Shown here: positions 49,290 to 62,690 of the stretch, piece after piece
Position numbering within the stretch: the first letter of the stretch is position 1
How the letters are laid out: every line of letters starts with the position of its first letter
Assembly: GCA_033065855.1 (NCBI GenBank)
Contig: JAVXUO010001016.1
Location: 107,747 to 171,746 of the forward strand
Direction of reading: 5' to 3'
DNA: 64,000 nucleotides
From: Escallonia rubra
Lineage: Eukaryota > Streptophyta > Magnoliopsida > Escalloniales > Escalloniaceae
The notes under the pieces: generated by a model
The model's input: only the letters and a program-made list of their open reading frames with translations
The model's database searches: none
Told to the model about the DNA's origin: nothing
Program-made: the position numbers and the translations under genes

Positions 49290-50052
49290 TATATATACAC
49301 CTATACATATATATACATGTCAGCAAAGGAAATCTGTAAACTAGTTTTTCTCAAATAGGGAAAATTAACTTAATTTATCTAATGCTGGTTTCATCATTTT
49401 GTCTGTTATTCAAGCAAAAGTTAATAGAAGAAATTATACCAAATACTCCCTACCTATCTCATGTTCAATAAGAATTTTCCTAATTAGAATAAATGACAAG
49501 ACGGGAAATGGTAATTCTAACCCATACCTTAATGCAAACCAAGAGGGATTATAGGCTTATAGCAGCTTATCCAAAGTTACTACAACAACAAGACTTCAAC
49601 CTTAACCAAGAATAATTGGAGAAATAATAGTGTTAGAAGAGCGTAGATTCAGTAAAAAGGGGAATTTACTGAGGGGCTACGGTGCAATATTCATTTTCAT
49701 GACGTGAAAATTTTCAATTTCTAAACATAACCGAAGTGGTTAGCTGGTTGAGAGCTTGCTCTCCTTGCCAAAAGAGAACCCGTTTGAGTCCTCTACGCCG
49801 CTATGGGCCGTTGCTAGTATGACCCAGAACTTGTCTCTGTTCACGTTATTTTTCACCGCTTGCAACCATGCAGAGTCGCGTATGCATAAGGGGTAGCACA
49901 AAAAAGAAACGAGAGATTCTGTAAACAATTCGGTCTTGTTTCAACTACACGTGGTATGTTCAACCAGTTTGTACAATTTTTTTGTAGGTAGCGTGCATTC
50001 ATCAAGAGCAAAGAAAATCCTGAACAAAAAATTGAAAGAATGACATAAGATG
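48104..50052. repeat. Tandem segmental duplication, copy 1
   Basis: From tattatgagattgtgga (48111) to gcattcatcaagagcaaag (near 50010) this segment matches 50206-51994, offset about 2.1 kb, with scattered differences and indels. It contains the third copy of the flank repeat of 7517-7690 (48990-49165) and a local duplication of acatatatatacacctatac through aaactatac (49200-49344). The duplicated unit corresponds to the DNA just beyond the 3' end of the kinase paralogue. Confidence 0.8.
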
Positions 50053-50205
50053 ACCCATAGATGCGTTCAAATGGTCTCTTTTGGGCGGCCCTAATTACGT
50101 GTCTCCTTTCCATGCACGAAATGCAAAGAGTTTGAAGTTGCCTCATCATACTAACTCCATTAACGTCGGGTTAACGCCTATTTGGCTAGCTTTTTTGAGA
50201 AAACT

Positions 50206-51994
50206 AAAGTCCTATTATGAGATTGTGGACATGAATCGTTGCAATTGATATGACAACAACCATTTGGTACAGCGATGTGGGTAGTGGTCTCGATCAATGT
50301 AAAAAATAATAGTAATAATTCGTCACAAACTGAACTTCAGAGAGTTAAAGGTTACTCTCAAGACATTGAGTATAAAGTCATTATCACGTATTTGGGTTTG
50401 AAGTGTTAATAAAGCATCTTTTAGCGAGCAATTTAGCAGCTCTTTCTATTGTTCGCCTAAGAAAACCCATAAAAATAAAAATAAAAACCTTGTTAAACAT
50501 TAGATCCTTGTTTTTAAAATGTTAAGAAAAAATAAAAATTAGTTTTCACCGGCTTAAAAATAATAATAGGACATTTGAACCGATGATTGCAAATTTAAAG
50601 CTAACAATTGTTTAAGAATGTCAATAATATGCATTACCTTCTAAGTAAAATATTAAACTTATATTGAGATCCAAAAGAAATAACTTTTCTCTCCGGCCAT
50701 TTCTCAACAACCTTGTGCATAGTCAACCAAAATTTTAGCGACAAGTGATCACCTTTTCAAATGTGGTATAAAGGAAAAACGAATAAAATGGCTATATTTG
50801 TTTATATAAGAACTTATGTATGTGCTTTTATCCTCATCTAAAAGCATCAGAATAAATAATAATTTCGAAAATGGGGTAGTGATTTCGAAAGCCCCTTCTT
50901 GAATGCAAACGGTCCTCAAACCATGAGATTACTTGTCATTTGAAGTAGGCCATTAGATTTTTTGTTAGGTGTTATAGAAATTATGTTGAAAGACAAATTG
51001 ATCCACTTTTCGTACCCATCTTCTCCCAATTTGATAATTCTCTTTCCCTCTCTCTCTCATAAATCACGACCACCACTTCTGCTGTGGCGCCACCACCACT
51101 TGTTGCCACTCAGGTGGTTGCAAGGGCGACAATTGGGCCGGGACAAAGAGACATGCTCGAGAAATAAAATCTAGTATGGAGTCATGGACAAAAGTGTCTT
51201 TTCAAAAGAATCGCTTCCGCATATGCGGACAAGCTTACAACAACACTACCCTATTTATTAATAAAGATTTCAACTTAACGTGGACTTCAGCAGAGAGCTC
51301 GGAATAAAAAAATACATATCAACAAAAAACCTCATAACTCACCCTTCGTATATATGAGTACATATATAATATGTATACATGTCAGCAAAGGAAATCTGAA
51401 ACCTAGTTTTTCTCAAATAGGGAAAATTAACTTAATTTATCTGATGCTGGTTTCATCACTTTGTCTGTCATTCGAGCAAAAGTTAATAGAAGGTGATTCT
51501 GACCCATACCTTAATGCGAACAAAGAGAGATTATAGACGCTTATGCAGAGTTACTACAACAACAAGACTTCAACCTTCACCAGAAATAAAGGGGAATTTA
51601 CTGATGGGCTACAGTGCAATATTCATTTTCATGACTTGAAAATTTTCAAATCTCTTCTTGAACAAAGAGAACCGGTTCTGAGTCCTCTGCGCCGCTATGG
51701 GCTGCGGCTAGTGTGACCCAGTACTAGCCTCTGTTCATGACCCAGTACTTGTCTCTGTTCATGTTACTTTTCACCACTTGCAATTATGCAGAATCAAATA
51801 TGTAAAAGCGGCAGCACAAAAAAGAAAAGGGAGATTGTGCAAACAATTCGGTCTTGTTTCAAACTTTATGTGGTATGTTCAACCATTTTGTACAATTTTT
51901 TTGTAAGTAGCGCGCATTCATCAAGAGCAAAGGAATATACTTGCATGTGAAGGAAGAAAATTCTGAACAAAGTATCGCAAGAATAACATAAGAC
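50206..51994. repeat. Tandem segmental duplication, copy 2
   Basis: Second copy of 48104-50052, next to the stop of the kinase paralogue (52056). It includes the same flank repeat (51165-51325) at a distance from the stop similar to that of 7517-7690 from the intact gene's stop. Confidence 0.8.
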
Positions 51995-52055
51995 GAAAAC
52001 CAAGCCAAAAACCTCTCTACCTGTTTTCCCAGTATTCAGTGTTGACTTCGACCGG

Positions 52056-55000
52056 CTAGAGATCACCAGTGGATGTGGACGAGGCGGTAAATGGACCGTC
52101 GATTGACATACTATGTATCTGGCTGTCACCCATGCTGGTAGTTGTTACATGGCTGTCATTGTGCTGCGGCTTCATTTCCTGTTGTTTCGCGATGTTGTCA
52201 CTTGAGACGGTACTTGCTTCGGAGACAAACTCTGGAACAACTGCCTTGCCTTCTAGCATGCTAACGACTGAAGACATAGCTGGCCTAACTGCCGGCGAGA
52301 TGTTAGTGCATAGCAGAGCCACATTAATCATTGCCATCACCTCTTCTTTATCGTATTCTGATCCCAACCTCGAATCGACTAACTCCATAAGTCCCCTTTC
52401 TCCTTTAAGACAAGAGCCTTCAAATACGCAAAAGAAACAAAGAAGTAAGACGGGGCAAGGAAAAAGGAAGTAAGAAACTCTTTAGTTATACCTATAGCAG
52501 GAAAATTATCTCAAGCATTGTTGAACACGATTATAACTCTGATGTTGTATTATTACGCTCCTAGTCTACGTTTTCATGTGATATACTATAGAGTACAATC
52601 CCACGGATAAGGATTGATTTTGGTACTGAAAAGCATTGACCGCGTTCTGAAGCATTTACAGCAGCTGGGTTTGCTGAAAAAAGTTTATCGATCTTACTTC
52701 TTTGAAACAGGAAATGTGGCTGGTTAATAGAAGTAAATGAAATGAGATAAAACAAATGCAAGAAAGATACTGAAATTACCCAACCAAGAAGATTAAACAT
52801 GTCCTCCTTGGACCTGTAACTCGTGTTACTCCTGCCACTGACGATTTCCAGTGCAACAACTCCAAAACTATAGACATCTGCTTTATCAGTTAGGTAACCC
52901 CACATTGCATATTCAGGAGCCATATATCCACTGAAAATCATAAATCTTCATCAAATTTCATGGGATTATTTTTCATATTTTTGTTCTATCACAAACGAAA
53001 TTAAGCTAAGTTTGCTCAAGACCAACAGGCATATGCCCATTGTTGGCTTCGCACAATTGCAAATCAAGTTACACCTGTTACTAACTAGTATAATATGTGC
53101 TTTTTCTTTCTTTCTTCAATACATAACCCATTTATTAAGATACCGTTTATTGGGAAAAGAATGGAAAGTGACTCACTAAGTTCCAGCAATTTCGGGTGCT
53201 TACGTGTGTATTTTCTTCTTCATCAAGTTTGGCCAGACCAAAGTCAGATATTTTAGGGTTAAGATTCTTATCGAGCAGCGCATTAGTGGCCTTGATATCT
53301 CTGTGGACTATCTTCAGTCTTGATTCTTCATGGAGATAAGCCAAACCTCTTGCTATGCCAACACAGATCTTGGGCCTCATTGGCCAATCCAAGTTTAGCT
53401 GACACTCCTCCGGGCCTTCAAATGGAGGGCACGTAAGTATGTGTGTGTGTTAGTTTTTGGAAAACGACGCAGTTGACTAAAACATGAAGTTTACCAAACA
53501 AAGCACGAGCAAGGCTGTTATTTTCCATGTACTCATACACTAGCAACAACTGATTTTCTTCAGTACAGCATCCATACAACTTCACGAGGTGGAGATGTTG
53601 CAGTGCAGAAATCATGCCTATTTCATTAATGAACTCACAATTCCCTTGCTTTGACTTGGAAGAAAGCTGCTTCACGGCAATAATTGTGCTGTCTAATAAA
53701 AGTCCCTTTATTTAAGATAATAATTGGTTTAACATGTTAGGAGGGCTTCTGATATTCAAGGAGAGCTGCATTACTATAGAACTGTTGAAATAAAGTGTCG
53801 GTTACCTTGTAAACAGAACCAAAACCACCTTCTCCAATCTTATTAGCAGCATCGAAATTGTTTGTTGCAGCTTTGATTTGCCTTAAAGTGAATGAACCAG
53901 TTTGTAAATCTAGACCTTTCATATCTGTTCAAAGTGATCAGTAAAATAAGAACCATGTCAAGGTAATATTGCAGTATACATAGCGAACAGTTTCCAGACC
54001 ATATTTAAAAGCTTCACCAAAAATGGTAACATGTCTGCACTAAAGAATTTACCAGCTGCAGCCGCGTGTCAAATGTTAATGCTATATTAGTATTCAAAAT
54101 TACGTTAATATGGTTGAGACGTTGCTGATAAAAATGCATATAGGCTCGTCGAGAGAGCAAGTTTATATAAACGAAAATGCAAAAAGATGCCCAACAATAA
54201 TACAAGATGCTCGTACAGCTAGAATTTTCAATTATCTAATGTAGTTAATTTAATTGGTGGAAAGTACCTAGTTCCATTCTATCATTGCATCGTAGACAGC
54301 CTCTCCACCAAAGGAGGATCCCTAGAACAAAGAAGATGGCAATTACTACTGCCGCCACAATCCCAACTACATGTCCCGCAGATATGCTGTTTCCGTTTTC
54401 TGATGGAGGCACAAAATCTGAATGAAGGCAAAAATTTGGAAATAATCAACTAATTCAAATTTTGAGACATCATAATCAGGAAGTGAAACCAAAATATCAC
54501 ATGCAGAAAGACAACATTAACTTTGTAATTGCAATTGGTTTCTAATACATATGTAACTACTAAAATATCCTGCAAAGCTTTATATCAAGTCTCAACCATG
54601 ACCACAACACGAAAGAAGATCACTGAAGGTTCAAAGGCTTACCAGGATCCACTGAAATAGCTGAAATAAGAGGACCATAAACACCTCTAACAGGGAAACC
54701 AGTTGTCCCTTTTCCGGCCCAATAAAAGCGAATCTCCAAGGTGCGCTCTTACATACAATCACCGTAAACTGTGTTATGATTTCCTTTCCAACCCCGCCTG
54801 CTTCATCCGCAATATTGAAATCCTTCAGCGCCAGTTTTCCCTGCGACATTTAGACCCAAATTCACCTTAACTTCATCTACTACCATGAGGCAATAAGGCT
54901 TAGTTTCATGTTGACACCATTTTAGTAAAAACAATAAAATGCAAAAGTGTCCAGCCCATCTATATTTTCTTTTGGAAAGAGGTGTAGAAAAGGTACAAAA

Positions 55001-58000
55001 GAAATTTTCACAATCAAAAACAGGGGTGGAGACTGGATTGGAAATTACAATTTTAATCTGAAGTAGAGGGGCAAAAATTAATAAGACAACATTTCAATCT
55101 TGCTTTATTAGAACAAAGTACTGTTCATGCTGTTTTTTTTTTTTTTCAGAAGGGAAGCAATCGTCTAGCTTCATGTAACACAAGCGCCATCGCTGCCTAT
55201 ATCTTCATTATAAAGCAAAATGACCATCATCTACAGTTGCAAAATACATAACATTGTGTATTATAAACACAAAACTCTTTGGTTCTTGTCAAATTGTGGA
55301 CCTTGCCTAAGAAGACTAAAATATAATGCAACAACTTACCTGAATCTAAACATCAAATATGCCCCTTCCAAGGCTGCTATAGAGATTGTCATCACCAAAC
55401 ATGATCTCAGCAAAGTGAAGCCTTAACGTGTAGTTCCCGTTAATCAGACAGAAACCTTAATAAGTCAGGGATATGGGAGACAGTCGTGCATCTACGCACA
55501 AGTTGGAATTGTTTACAGAAAGCTGTGAAGTATTTGTCCAAATATAAGAGTCTCTAGGGCAATCATCATCCAAGAAGTGACCGGTGCTGCACAATGCGCA
55601 GTTAGTCCTACTTTGAAAGAACCTTGAAGGCCCAGCCCAGCTGAATCTGTAAAATCTTCATACTTAATGTTTCCATCGACACTTGTTTCCCTTCCGCCAC
55701 AATTTATATGGAGAGAATGCCAATCTGACAGACAATTACAGAACAGTTACAGTTGAAGAAAGAACCTTTAGGTTTCTGCTTTTATATCTTTTCTGTAGTT
55801 TTACCACAACAAGGGTCAACAGTGACTGACTTCAAAATACTTCAATATACTTTTAACATGAATGAGCTCAGTGTAAATGACAAAGAAAAACATGTCAAAC
55901 CAAAACAGTACAAGCTGATTTGTTACGTACTTTTTTGGCACTGAAAGGTGCTTTGCGAGCATGAGAAAGCTCCACTGACAAAACAATGAGAATCCAGAAA
56001 CAGTCGGCATCATGTTACAATAGAATTTGGCTCATTGTACTTATAATAACATGAAACAAAATTAAGCAATGTCCAGCAATTTTGTATGACACGTATATAG
56101 GCACAGAAACTTACCTCGAGTTACTTCTTGAAGCGCTTCCAAACAAGTTTCTATAGAACATAACACAAGTTCAAAGTTCAGCAGGTATTCCGGAAATGTA
56201 CAAACAAGCAAGTGATAACAGTAGTTACACACTTCTTTGTTGACAGGTTAAGGCCCCAGAGCTACCAAATGTAAGATTGTTGTATGGAAGATCACTGTAC
56301 GCATCTCATAACATCAGTCAAATCCACAAGAATTCTCATCTCAAACAATTTTGGGTAGTAAGTGTATCAACCTTATTTCTAATCATAAAAACATAGAGGT
56401 TTAATATCCTCTGCACGGGCACGGTCGTCTGATGCGACAGAGAGTACCCTAATGCAATGAAGACATACATACCATCATTTATTTCTTCTATTTTTAATGA
56501 TAAGACGTAAGGCACCTTGAGGTTGCGCATTGGTTGCAGGAGGTATACGCAAGAAACTAAAAGGTAAAGGCAGTAAACTTGAAAAGACCAAGGGGCACAT
56601 GAACCTTACCCAGACAGAGCATAAATCATGAAAGGCAAGGAAGAGAGGATGCCCGACATAAAAAATGAGTTTAAGTTACAAGGAACGGCACAAATCATAA
56701 TCTTTCCTTTCCTTCAAATATAGTAGCTTGCCAATAACATAAACATGCCAACATTGGAAGGGTCGAAGGGTGCAGCTTCAGTGTTTTTAAGCCGTGACCA
56801 TTACTCTTTATTAGGCACTCTATAGTACAAAGAGAAGCTACTACCTTTTTCTGCTAAGTTCTAAAATACTTATTAATAGAAGGAGTTATATTAGCAATGA
56901 CAACAATTACTGATTTCCCACGTAATACAAATAAGATACAGCAAACATGTGTTTACACAACAATTCGTATGCATTTAAGTTGTGGTGGTCAAGTAGCCAT
57001 ATAGTGCACTTCCAATAACCTGAACAGTTGGGTCCAGCACGCCATTGAGCACCTGATATGTTCCAGAAATGGCTAAAATTGTCTGTCCACTCAGAACTAT
57101 ATAACGCTTATACATCTTAGATGCATGACTCTTATACAGTAGAACACAAACCTAACACCAGACAAAGCTCCCGCCTCAGGCCATATAGTGAAGAAGCTAC
57201 AAGTCAGACCAGCGGAGCAACTGCACCTTTATAGTGAACTCAAACCAATTGGAAGTGCATTCTCTCATAAAGTCAGAGGAAAATGCAACCTAATACATGC
57301 TTTGGAAATATACCAGAGTAAGAACAGGAAACTTATAAGCAACCTCAAGGGTGGTTACAATCAGAGAAACAGGTGCAATTAAAGCCAGAATTAATATACG
57401 GTGAAGCTGCGACATCATATAACACTTGAGGGTAGTTAAGTAAAGGTTTTCAGAAATGATCTTACATGTTTTTTCCTTCTTTCATCATCCAATCAGGCAT
57501 CGGTCCAGCTAACTAGTTTCCAGTTAGATAACTGAATGTGACCAATAAAGTGAATTAGAAGCTTGGTTTTCCTTCAATACAGTAGCATCAATTGTGGCCA
57601 CAAATACAGCTCATGACTTCATTCATGCATTTGAAATGGATCATTTACTGTTTATGCTCATAAATATTCCCCAACAGAGTTTATGATTTTCATAAATACA
57701 ATTTACTGTTCCAAGAACAATCGGTTAAAAGGACGATTAGAGGAATGACCACAACAATTAAGAATCCTCTTAGAACACCCTAATTTGTTTATAGGAGACT
57801 CTTCAGACCTTTTCAAGGGTTCCCTGCTAAATCCCAGTAAGGCTGCCTCAGTCTTAACATTTAAGGCCTTAAAAGCCAAGGCGAAATCACAAAATGCAAA
57901 ATTAACAATCAGAATCCTTACATGTAATCTGTGTTTAATAGACCAGCGAAACTGCCTGGGATTTGTCCACTCAATTTGTTAAATGTGAGGTCTCTGCAAA

Positions 58001-59528
58001 AGTACCATAAAAGAACTATTATCATAGTGATGCCATTTCGCTGAGAAAGGTAACCTGAACAGATAATCAGGAAGCTTGCAACATAAACCCCCCCTCCCTC
58101 CACTCTCTCTCACATACACACACACACACACGCCCGCGCACACAACACAAACCAACCTTCTACATTAACTTTGTAAGAAGTGGTCAATAGTTGAATTTCT
58201 TTTCGCACAGCGTCTTAAGGTTTTTAATACTACTATGTCAAAATACCAACAACAAAGAAATGTGCAGTTAAGCATGCACCGATATTACATGGATTTATAT
58301 GGAAGGAAGCAAAAAAGTGTAGAAGGGTTTTACGGACAAATCAGTCAATTTTGTCAAGAGAGCAATGCCAGAAGGAATTGGCCCGTTCAAATCGCTAGCC
58401 TGAACCACTCTGCCATTGTCAAACCTTAACAAAATTAGTATGTGTAAAGTTAAATTTAGTACACCAGAACACGAGGTCTCACAATTTTTCAAGATTTGTC
58501 CAATTCTGCATGAAATTGGGTATGTTTCCGATGAAGTGGTTGTCACCAATTCGACTGCATTGCATCAAAAAATCAACAAAATGATCAACTTCACAACTTC
58601 ACAAAATAACAAATGGAGAATTGACTCAAAATGAAAAGCAACATATGGAACTTACAAGTCCTTCAAAGTGGTCAATTTTGCAAGCGTTCTCGGCAACTCT
58701 CCAGTGAAGTTGTTTGATGTTAGAAGTCTTCAACAACATTGGCAATTATCAGAACCATTAAAAGGAATGCATTACACACACGCACACTCACACACTAATG
58801 TACGTAAAATGCAAAAATGTAACAAAGAAAGTCATTAAACAAGCAAAACGGTCCTACATTCGCACTTGCTACCACTGCAATGAAGATAATAAAACTCAAA
58901 AACAAACACAATAAATGTGCGTAAAATGTACAAAACTGAATTTAATAAACCATAAAAACAACCAAAAGAGTCTTCCATTCTCTCTAGGCGAGGAAGATTC
59001 CCAAGCTCCGGTGGAATAGTTCCTGACAGCTGATTGTACTCTAGGGTTCTAGGAACAATAAAACCAAAATCCTCAAACAACAAATAACTTGAACAAAAAA
59101 TGAAAAATATCTGAATGAGAATGAAATGAGAAATTACAAATTCCCCAGTGTGGTGATGTTTCCAAATTCTTTTGGGATTGGGCCCGTTAACCGGTTCCCA
59201 ATTAGGGAGCTGCAATAACACCAAAACCCAGTAATACAAGAGCAAGAAAAGCTTCAAGATGATGCGTATACATATATGTAGAAGTTGGTGCATACATGTT
59301 TAAGTTGCAAGGAACACCATTCTGGACGGAGAGTGCCGTTGAGGTAGTTACGGGTCAGGTCACTGCAAGGATGAGAGTGAAAAGAGCGGTAAGTTAATCA
59401 ACATAAAGCACTTTAAAAATGGTTGTTAAGAAGGTGAAATGGGGGGGGGAAACTACAGCTCTCGGAGGAACGGGAGTGTGACCAGTTCTGGTGGGAGTTT
59501 GCCTGGAAGGCTCTGTGATTTGAGAATT
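52056..59528 (-). pseudogene. Tandem LRR-malectin receptor kinase paralogue, decayed
   Basis: Exon-like blocks matching the intact gene in order: 59528-59457, 59362-59296, 59209-59138, 59048-58977, 58727-58656, 58554-58483, 58409-58338, 57993-57922, 57531-57466, 56294-56229, 56150-56115, 55974-55931, 55724-55340, 54840-54643, 54417-54268, 53924-53806, 53705-53495, 53415-53177, 52930-52780, 52417-52056. Defects: the second LRR block is 2 bases short; the donor after 58977 is GG, not GT; two LRR exons are missing between 58338 and 57993; TAG near 57508; stops and frameshifts in the malectin blocks (a TAA and a TAG in 55724-55340, a shift in 54840-54643); a 1-base insertion before the APE block (53415-53177, 239 against 238 bases); and a stop replacing Tyr near the C-terminus. 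The signal-peptide exons were not found up to 64000. The kinase motifs themselves are well kept. Confidence 0.92.
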
Positions 59529-59609
59529 CTACACTCGAAAGATTCGCAGCTCAGGAAATCATGGAGAGGCATAGTTGAGGGTCCAAAGTGTAAATATGTA
59601 AAACATTTA

Positions 59610-61065
59610 GGATCATTTACACATAAAACCCTATAGTTTGAGGGTATGTGCGTATTTTACCATACTATTTTAATTTGGCTCAATTCACCTCACTGTTCAT
59701 TAATTTATGCTAAATTTACCAATTGACGGTTTGGAGTCCAATTTCTTGGATGCCCGTTAATCTTTCAAAGGTAAAATTGTCATTTCAGCTCCCTTTTTTG
59801 GCCAAGTCATCTCACATTTTCTCAATACACACCCTAGCCCCCAACCCCCCACCCCACCTAAACCTTCAATCCCCCCCCCCAACCCCATCACCACCGTCTG
59901 TACCCAGCCACCCCCATCATACCTCTCTCTCTCGCTGCATATTCACACACCCGAAAAGCACCACCACGGCCCCGACCTCGATCCCACCACCACCAAACAC
60001 CCCACACAATTGTGTCGCTGCCAGCAAGCACGAAACCTCACAATCCACAACCACCACAAGCAAATCAAATCCCCACCACTGCCACCAATGAACCCCCATA
60101 TGACAGACCACAGTACCACCTAACATAACCACAACCATATAAAGATAACAACCACCCGCAAACTTTGGATTCTAACCCTAAAAATCCATCTTAGATCTAG
60201 ATCACTCTTGATCTATCGTGGTCCTGCGAACTGTATAGTGGCAGATCTTCATCTCCGACATCATCGGCGTCGACAACTGCTCCACATTTGAACCTCTAAA
60301 AATCCTGTCATCAAGAACTCAGCCAAATCGGGAGAGGGGGAAAGAGAGAGAGAGAGAGAGAGATAGGTGTTTGAAGCTAGTGGCGATGGTGACGCAGAAT
60401 ACACAGTAGCAGTGGTGGCGGTTGCTGTATGTGGTAGGCCCCTTTTCTCTCCACCCTCACTTTCTATGGAGTTGAAGCTATACGATTGGTAGAATGGCTT
60501 TAATGGTAGTATTGGCCGCGGTGGTAGAAGTGGGTATGGTGTTAGTCACGGCGGCAAAGTGGCTTTAATGATGGTGTTGGTGTTGGAGAAATGGGAGGGG
60601 GTTTTGATTGTTAAAGTGTTGGTGGTGGCGGCAGAAGTAGGTTAATGGCGGTATTGGTTTGATGGATCGAGCGGCAGTGGCGCTTGTGGTTGGTTCAGTG
60701 GTGGCAATTTTAGGGATTGATGGTCGTATGAATTGTGGTGGCGGCGGCAGCCGTGGGTTTGGTGTATATATGGTCGTGGTCAATTGAATTTTGAACATGA
60801 AGATGAAAGGGCACAGAATTGGTTTCCGTGTGTAAACCCTTTATTGGTTAATAGCGATGACATGGCTGCCAACGTGTCACATATTATGAAGTTACAATTT
60901 TGTCCCTGGGCAATTGACGGGCATCCAATAAATTGGAGCTCAGCCTGTTAATTGGTGAAATGTGCTCAATTTTCTAAATTGTGAGGTAAATTGAGCCAAA
61001 ATTGAAACGTTGGGGTGAAATGCGCACAAACCCTTAAAGTATAGGGTTTTATGTGCAAATGATCC
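59610..61065. mobile_element. Mutator-like element with perfect 9 bp target duplication
   Basis: Bounded by AAACATTTA at 59601-59609 and 61066-61074. The ends are inverted copies: GGATCATTTACACATAAAAC at the left and its near-reverse at 61022-61065, with similarity continuing inwards for over 100 bp. The 1456 bp interior is rich in CCACC/GGTGG-type low-complexity sequence (59820-60160 and 60360-60780) and a GA tract (60340-60362). No transposase and no recognisable captured gene, though the GC content suggests foreign cargo. It sits just upstream of the first recognised exon of the decayed kinase. Confidence 0.9.
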
Positions 61066-61260
61066 AAACATTTATGCCGTAAAATCTAATTAGGATACTT
61101 GCCTTTTTTTTAAAAAAAAAGGAGTAAGAACCTACCATTAAGATGAACAACATAAGAGTTACAATATGTCCAGAAAGGCAAGTTACGATAAATGGATGAC
61201 ATCTTCATCCGATAAGAATAACAATAAAAGAAAAGGCGACAACAAAAGTGATAAAGAAAA

Positions 61261-62620
61261 GGGATTATATCAATTATATCCTTCATGTTAGGGGTAAATT
61301 GCAGTACAAGGCGTAAGTTTCAAAATGTTGTACTCGTATCCAAAATGTGAAAATTTGGTATCAGATATGCCCACCGTTAGGGTTCCGTGACCCTAACTAA
61401 CGGTTTCTGCTAATGTGGCAATACCGTATTTTAAAAATGGCAATACTACCCTCTCCTTCTTCCAATTTCCTGTACATCCTCTCGCACAACCACTGCACCA
61501 CCCCCGCATCACAACCACTGCAGAACCCAGTCAATCTGTCCCAAGAATCCCACCCCAACATCATAGCTGCACACAGATTCACAAACACACGCACACAGCC
61601 TCCGCCTCGTCGTTATCACCATACCACCGCAAGCAATATGTCTTCACCACCCCACTGCTCCACCGTACTCAAAACAGCCCCATCACACTTCAACTCATCA
61701 CCAATTTTCACCAACAACCATCCCAATCAAACAAATTCAGGAAGAACTTCAAATCGGCAGCCCTACTGGCGGTGCCGAACCTCACGACGGGATCAGGGCC
61801 TTGGTCATGCCGTCTTTAAGGAGGATAGCCTTGCATCCGCTGTTGGTGCTGGCCACCAAACACCCATCGGTCGTGGCCATGGGGACAGAATATTCCCTGT
61901 CGTCTAGGAAGAGCGGCACGGCGATGCCCATGGGGATCTAGACGTAACCAACGGGCATCTCCCAGCACTGCCCCAAATGGAATCGTAATTGAAGCCCAAC
62001 CAAAGGCAGCCCATCGAGGGACTTGCCAGTGATCCTCTGCAAGGCCTCCGTCCTGATGGCATCGGCAAGCTTAGATTCAAGGGAGTAGAAGGGAGTGATG
62101 GCGGCGATGATGGCCTTGACAACCTCCTCGTCTTCCTCGAAGGGGAGAGGGGCCAATGTGACCACCGGGTCAACGACCTTCTTGTGTTTGGGAAAAGGGG
62201 CGGCGACACAAGGAGCCAAGCGGGTGTCCTCCTTGCGCGCAGATGAGGTCATTGACGTCTTCCTCGTCGTCCACGGCAGATTTCTGGCGTGAGATTTAAT
62301 CTCATTCTAATTTAGCTTCTAGAATTGTGGTGATTTAATCCATATGGTGGTGGTCATGGTTATTCGATGTGGAAATGGGTTTGAGACGGTGGTAGAAGGT
62401 GAATGACAATGGTGGTTCAATCGATTTGAGAAGGGATAGAGAAAGAGAAGGGGAAGAGAGAGACGAGTGATTTGTTGTAGAGGGCAATTATGTCATTTTA
62501 CACAAAAATTTAACATCATCCGTATTCCGTGTGGTCAACGGACATAACTGATATAAACGTAAACATGTGTCCTCGACTGTAATTAACCCTTAAACTGAGG
62601 GATATAAGTGATATTATCCC
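61261..62620. mobile_element. Mutator-like element carrying an HMG-CoA reductase fragment (Pack-MULE type)
   Basis: The left end (GGGATTATATCAATTATATC) and right end (GATATAAGTGATATTATCCC) are imperfect inverted repeats over about 60 bp. The flanks are A-rich and do not give a convincing 9 bp duplication. The interior 61450-62300 is GC-rich compared with its surroundings and encodes, on the minus strand, a piece of HMG-CoA reductase. No transposase. Confidence 0.75.
61735..62252 (-). pseudogene. Captured HMG-CoA reductase fragment
   Basis: On the minus strand the translation shows the plant HMGR linker and the start of its catalytic domain in order: [69 protein letters not shown] and DGMTKA. 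After a frameshift near 61795 comes [20 protein letters not shown] at 61940-61938 interrupts the frame after GYV, and about ten residues are missing after SLESKL. The membrane spans and most of the catalytic domain are absent. Intact HMGR makes mevalonate on the ER for isoprenoid synthesis. This piece is inert cargo of the surrounding element. Confidence 0.92.
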
Positions 62621-62690
62621 AAAAACAAACTATAATAGCTACGAAATTCTACAAGTATGCGCGCGCGCGCGCGCACACACACATAAAAAA

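Noticed and set aside
49440-49520. Stowaway MITE starting tactccctacctatctc
   Set aside because: Only one end resembles the family; no inverted partner was found nearby.
59723-60138. ORFs of over 70-120 codons on both strands in the Mutator-like element
   Set aside because: They come from CCACC/GGTGG low-complexity sequence and have no family resemblance.
61413-61907. 164-codon + strand ORF
   Set aside because: It overlaps the minus-strand HMGR fragment and the element's C-rich left part; the real signal is on the other strand.
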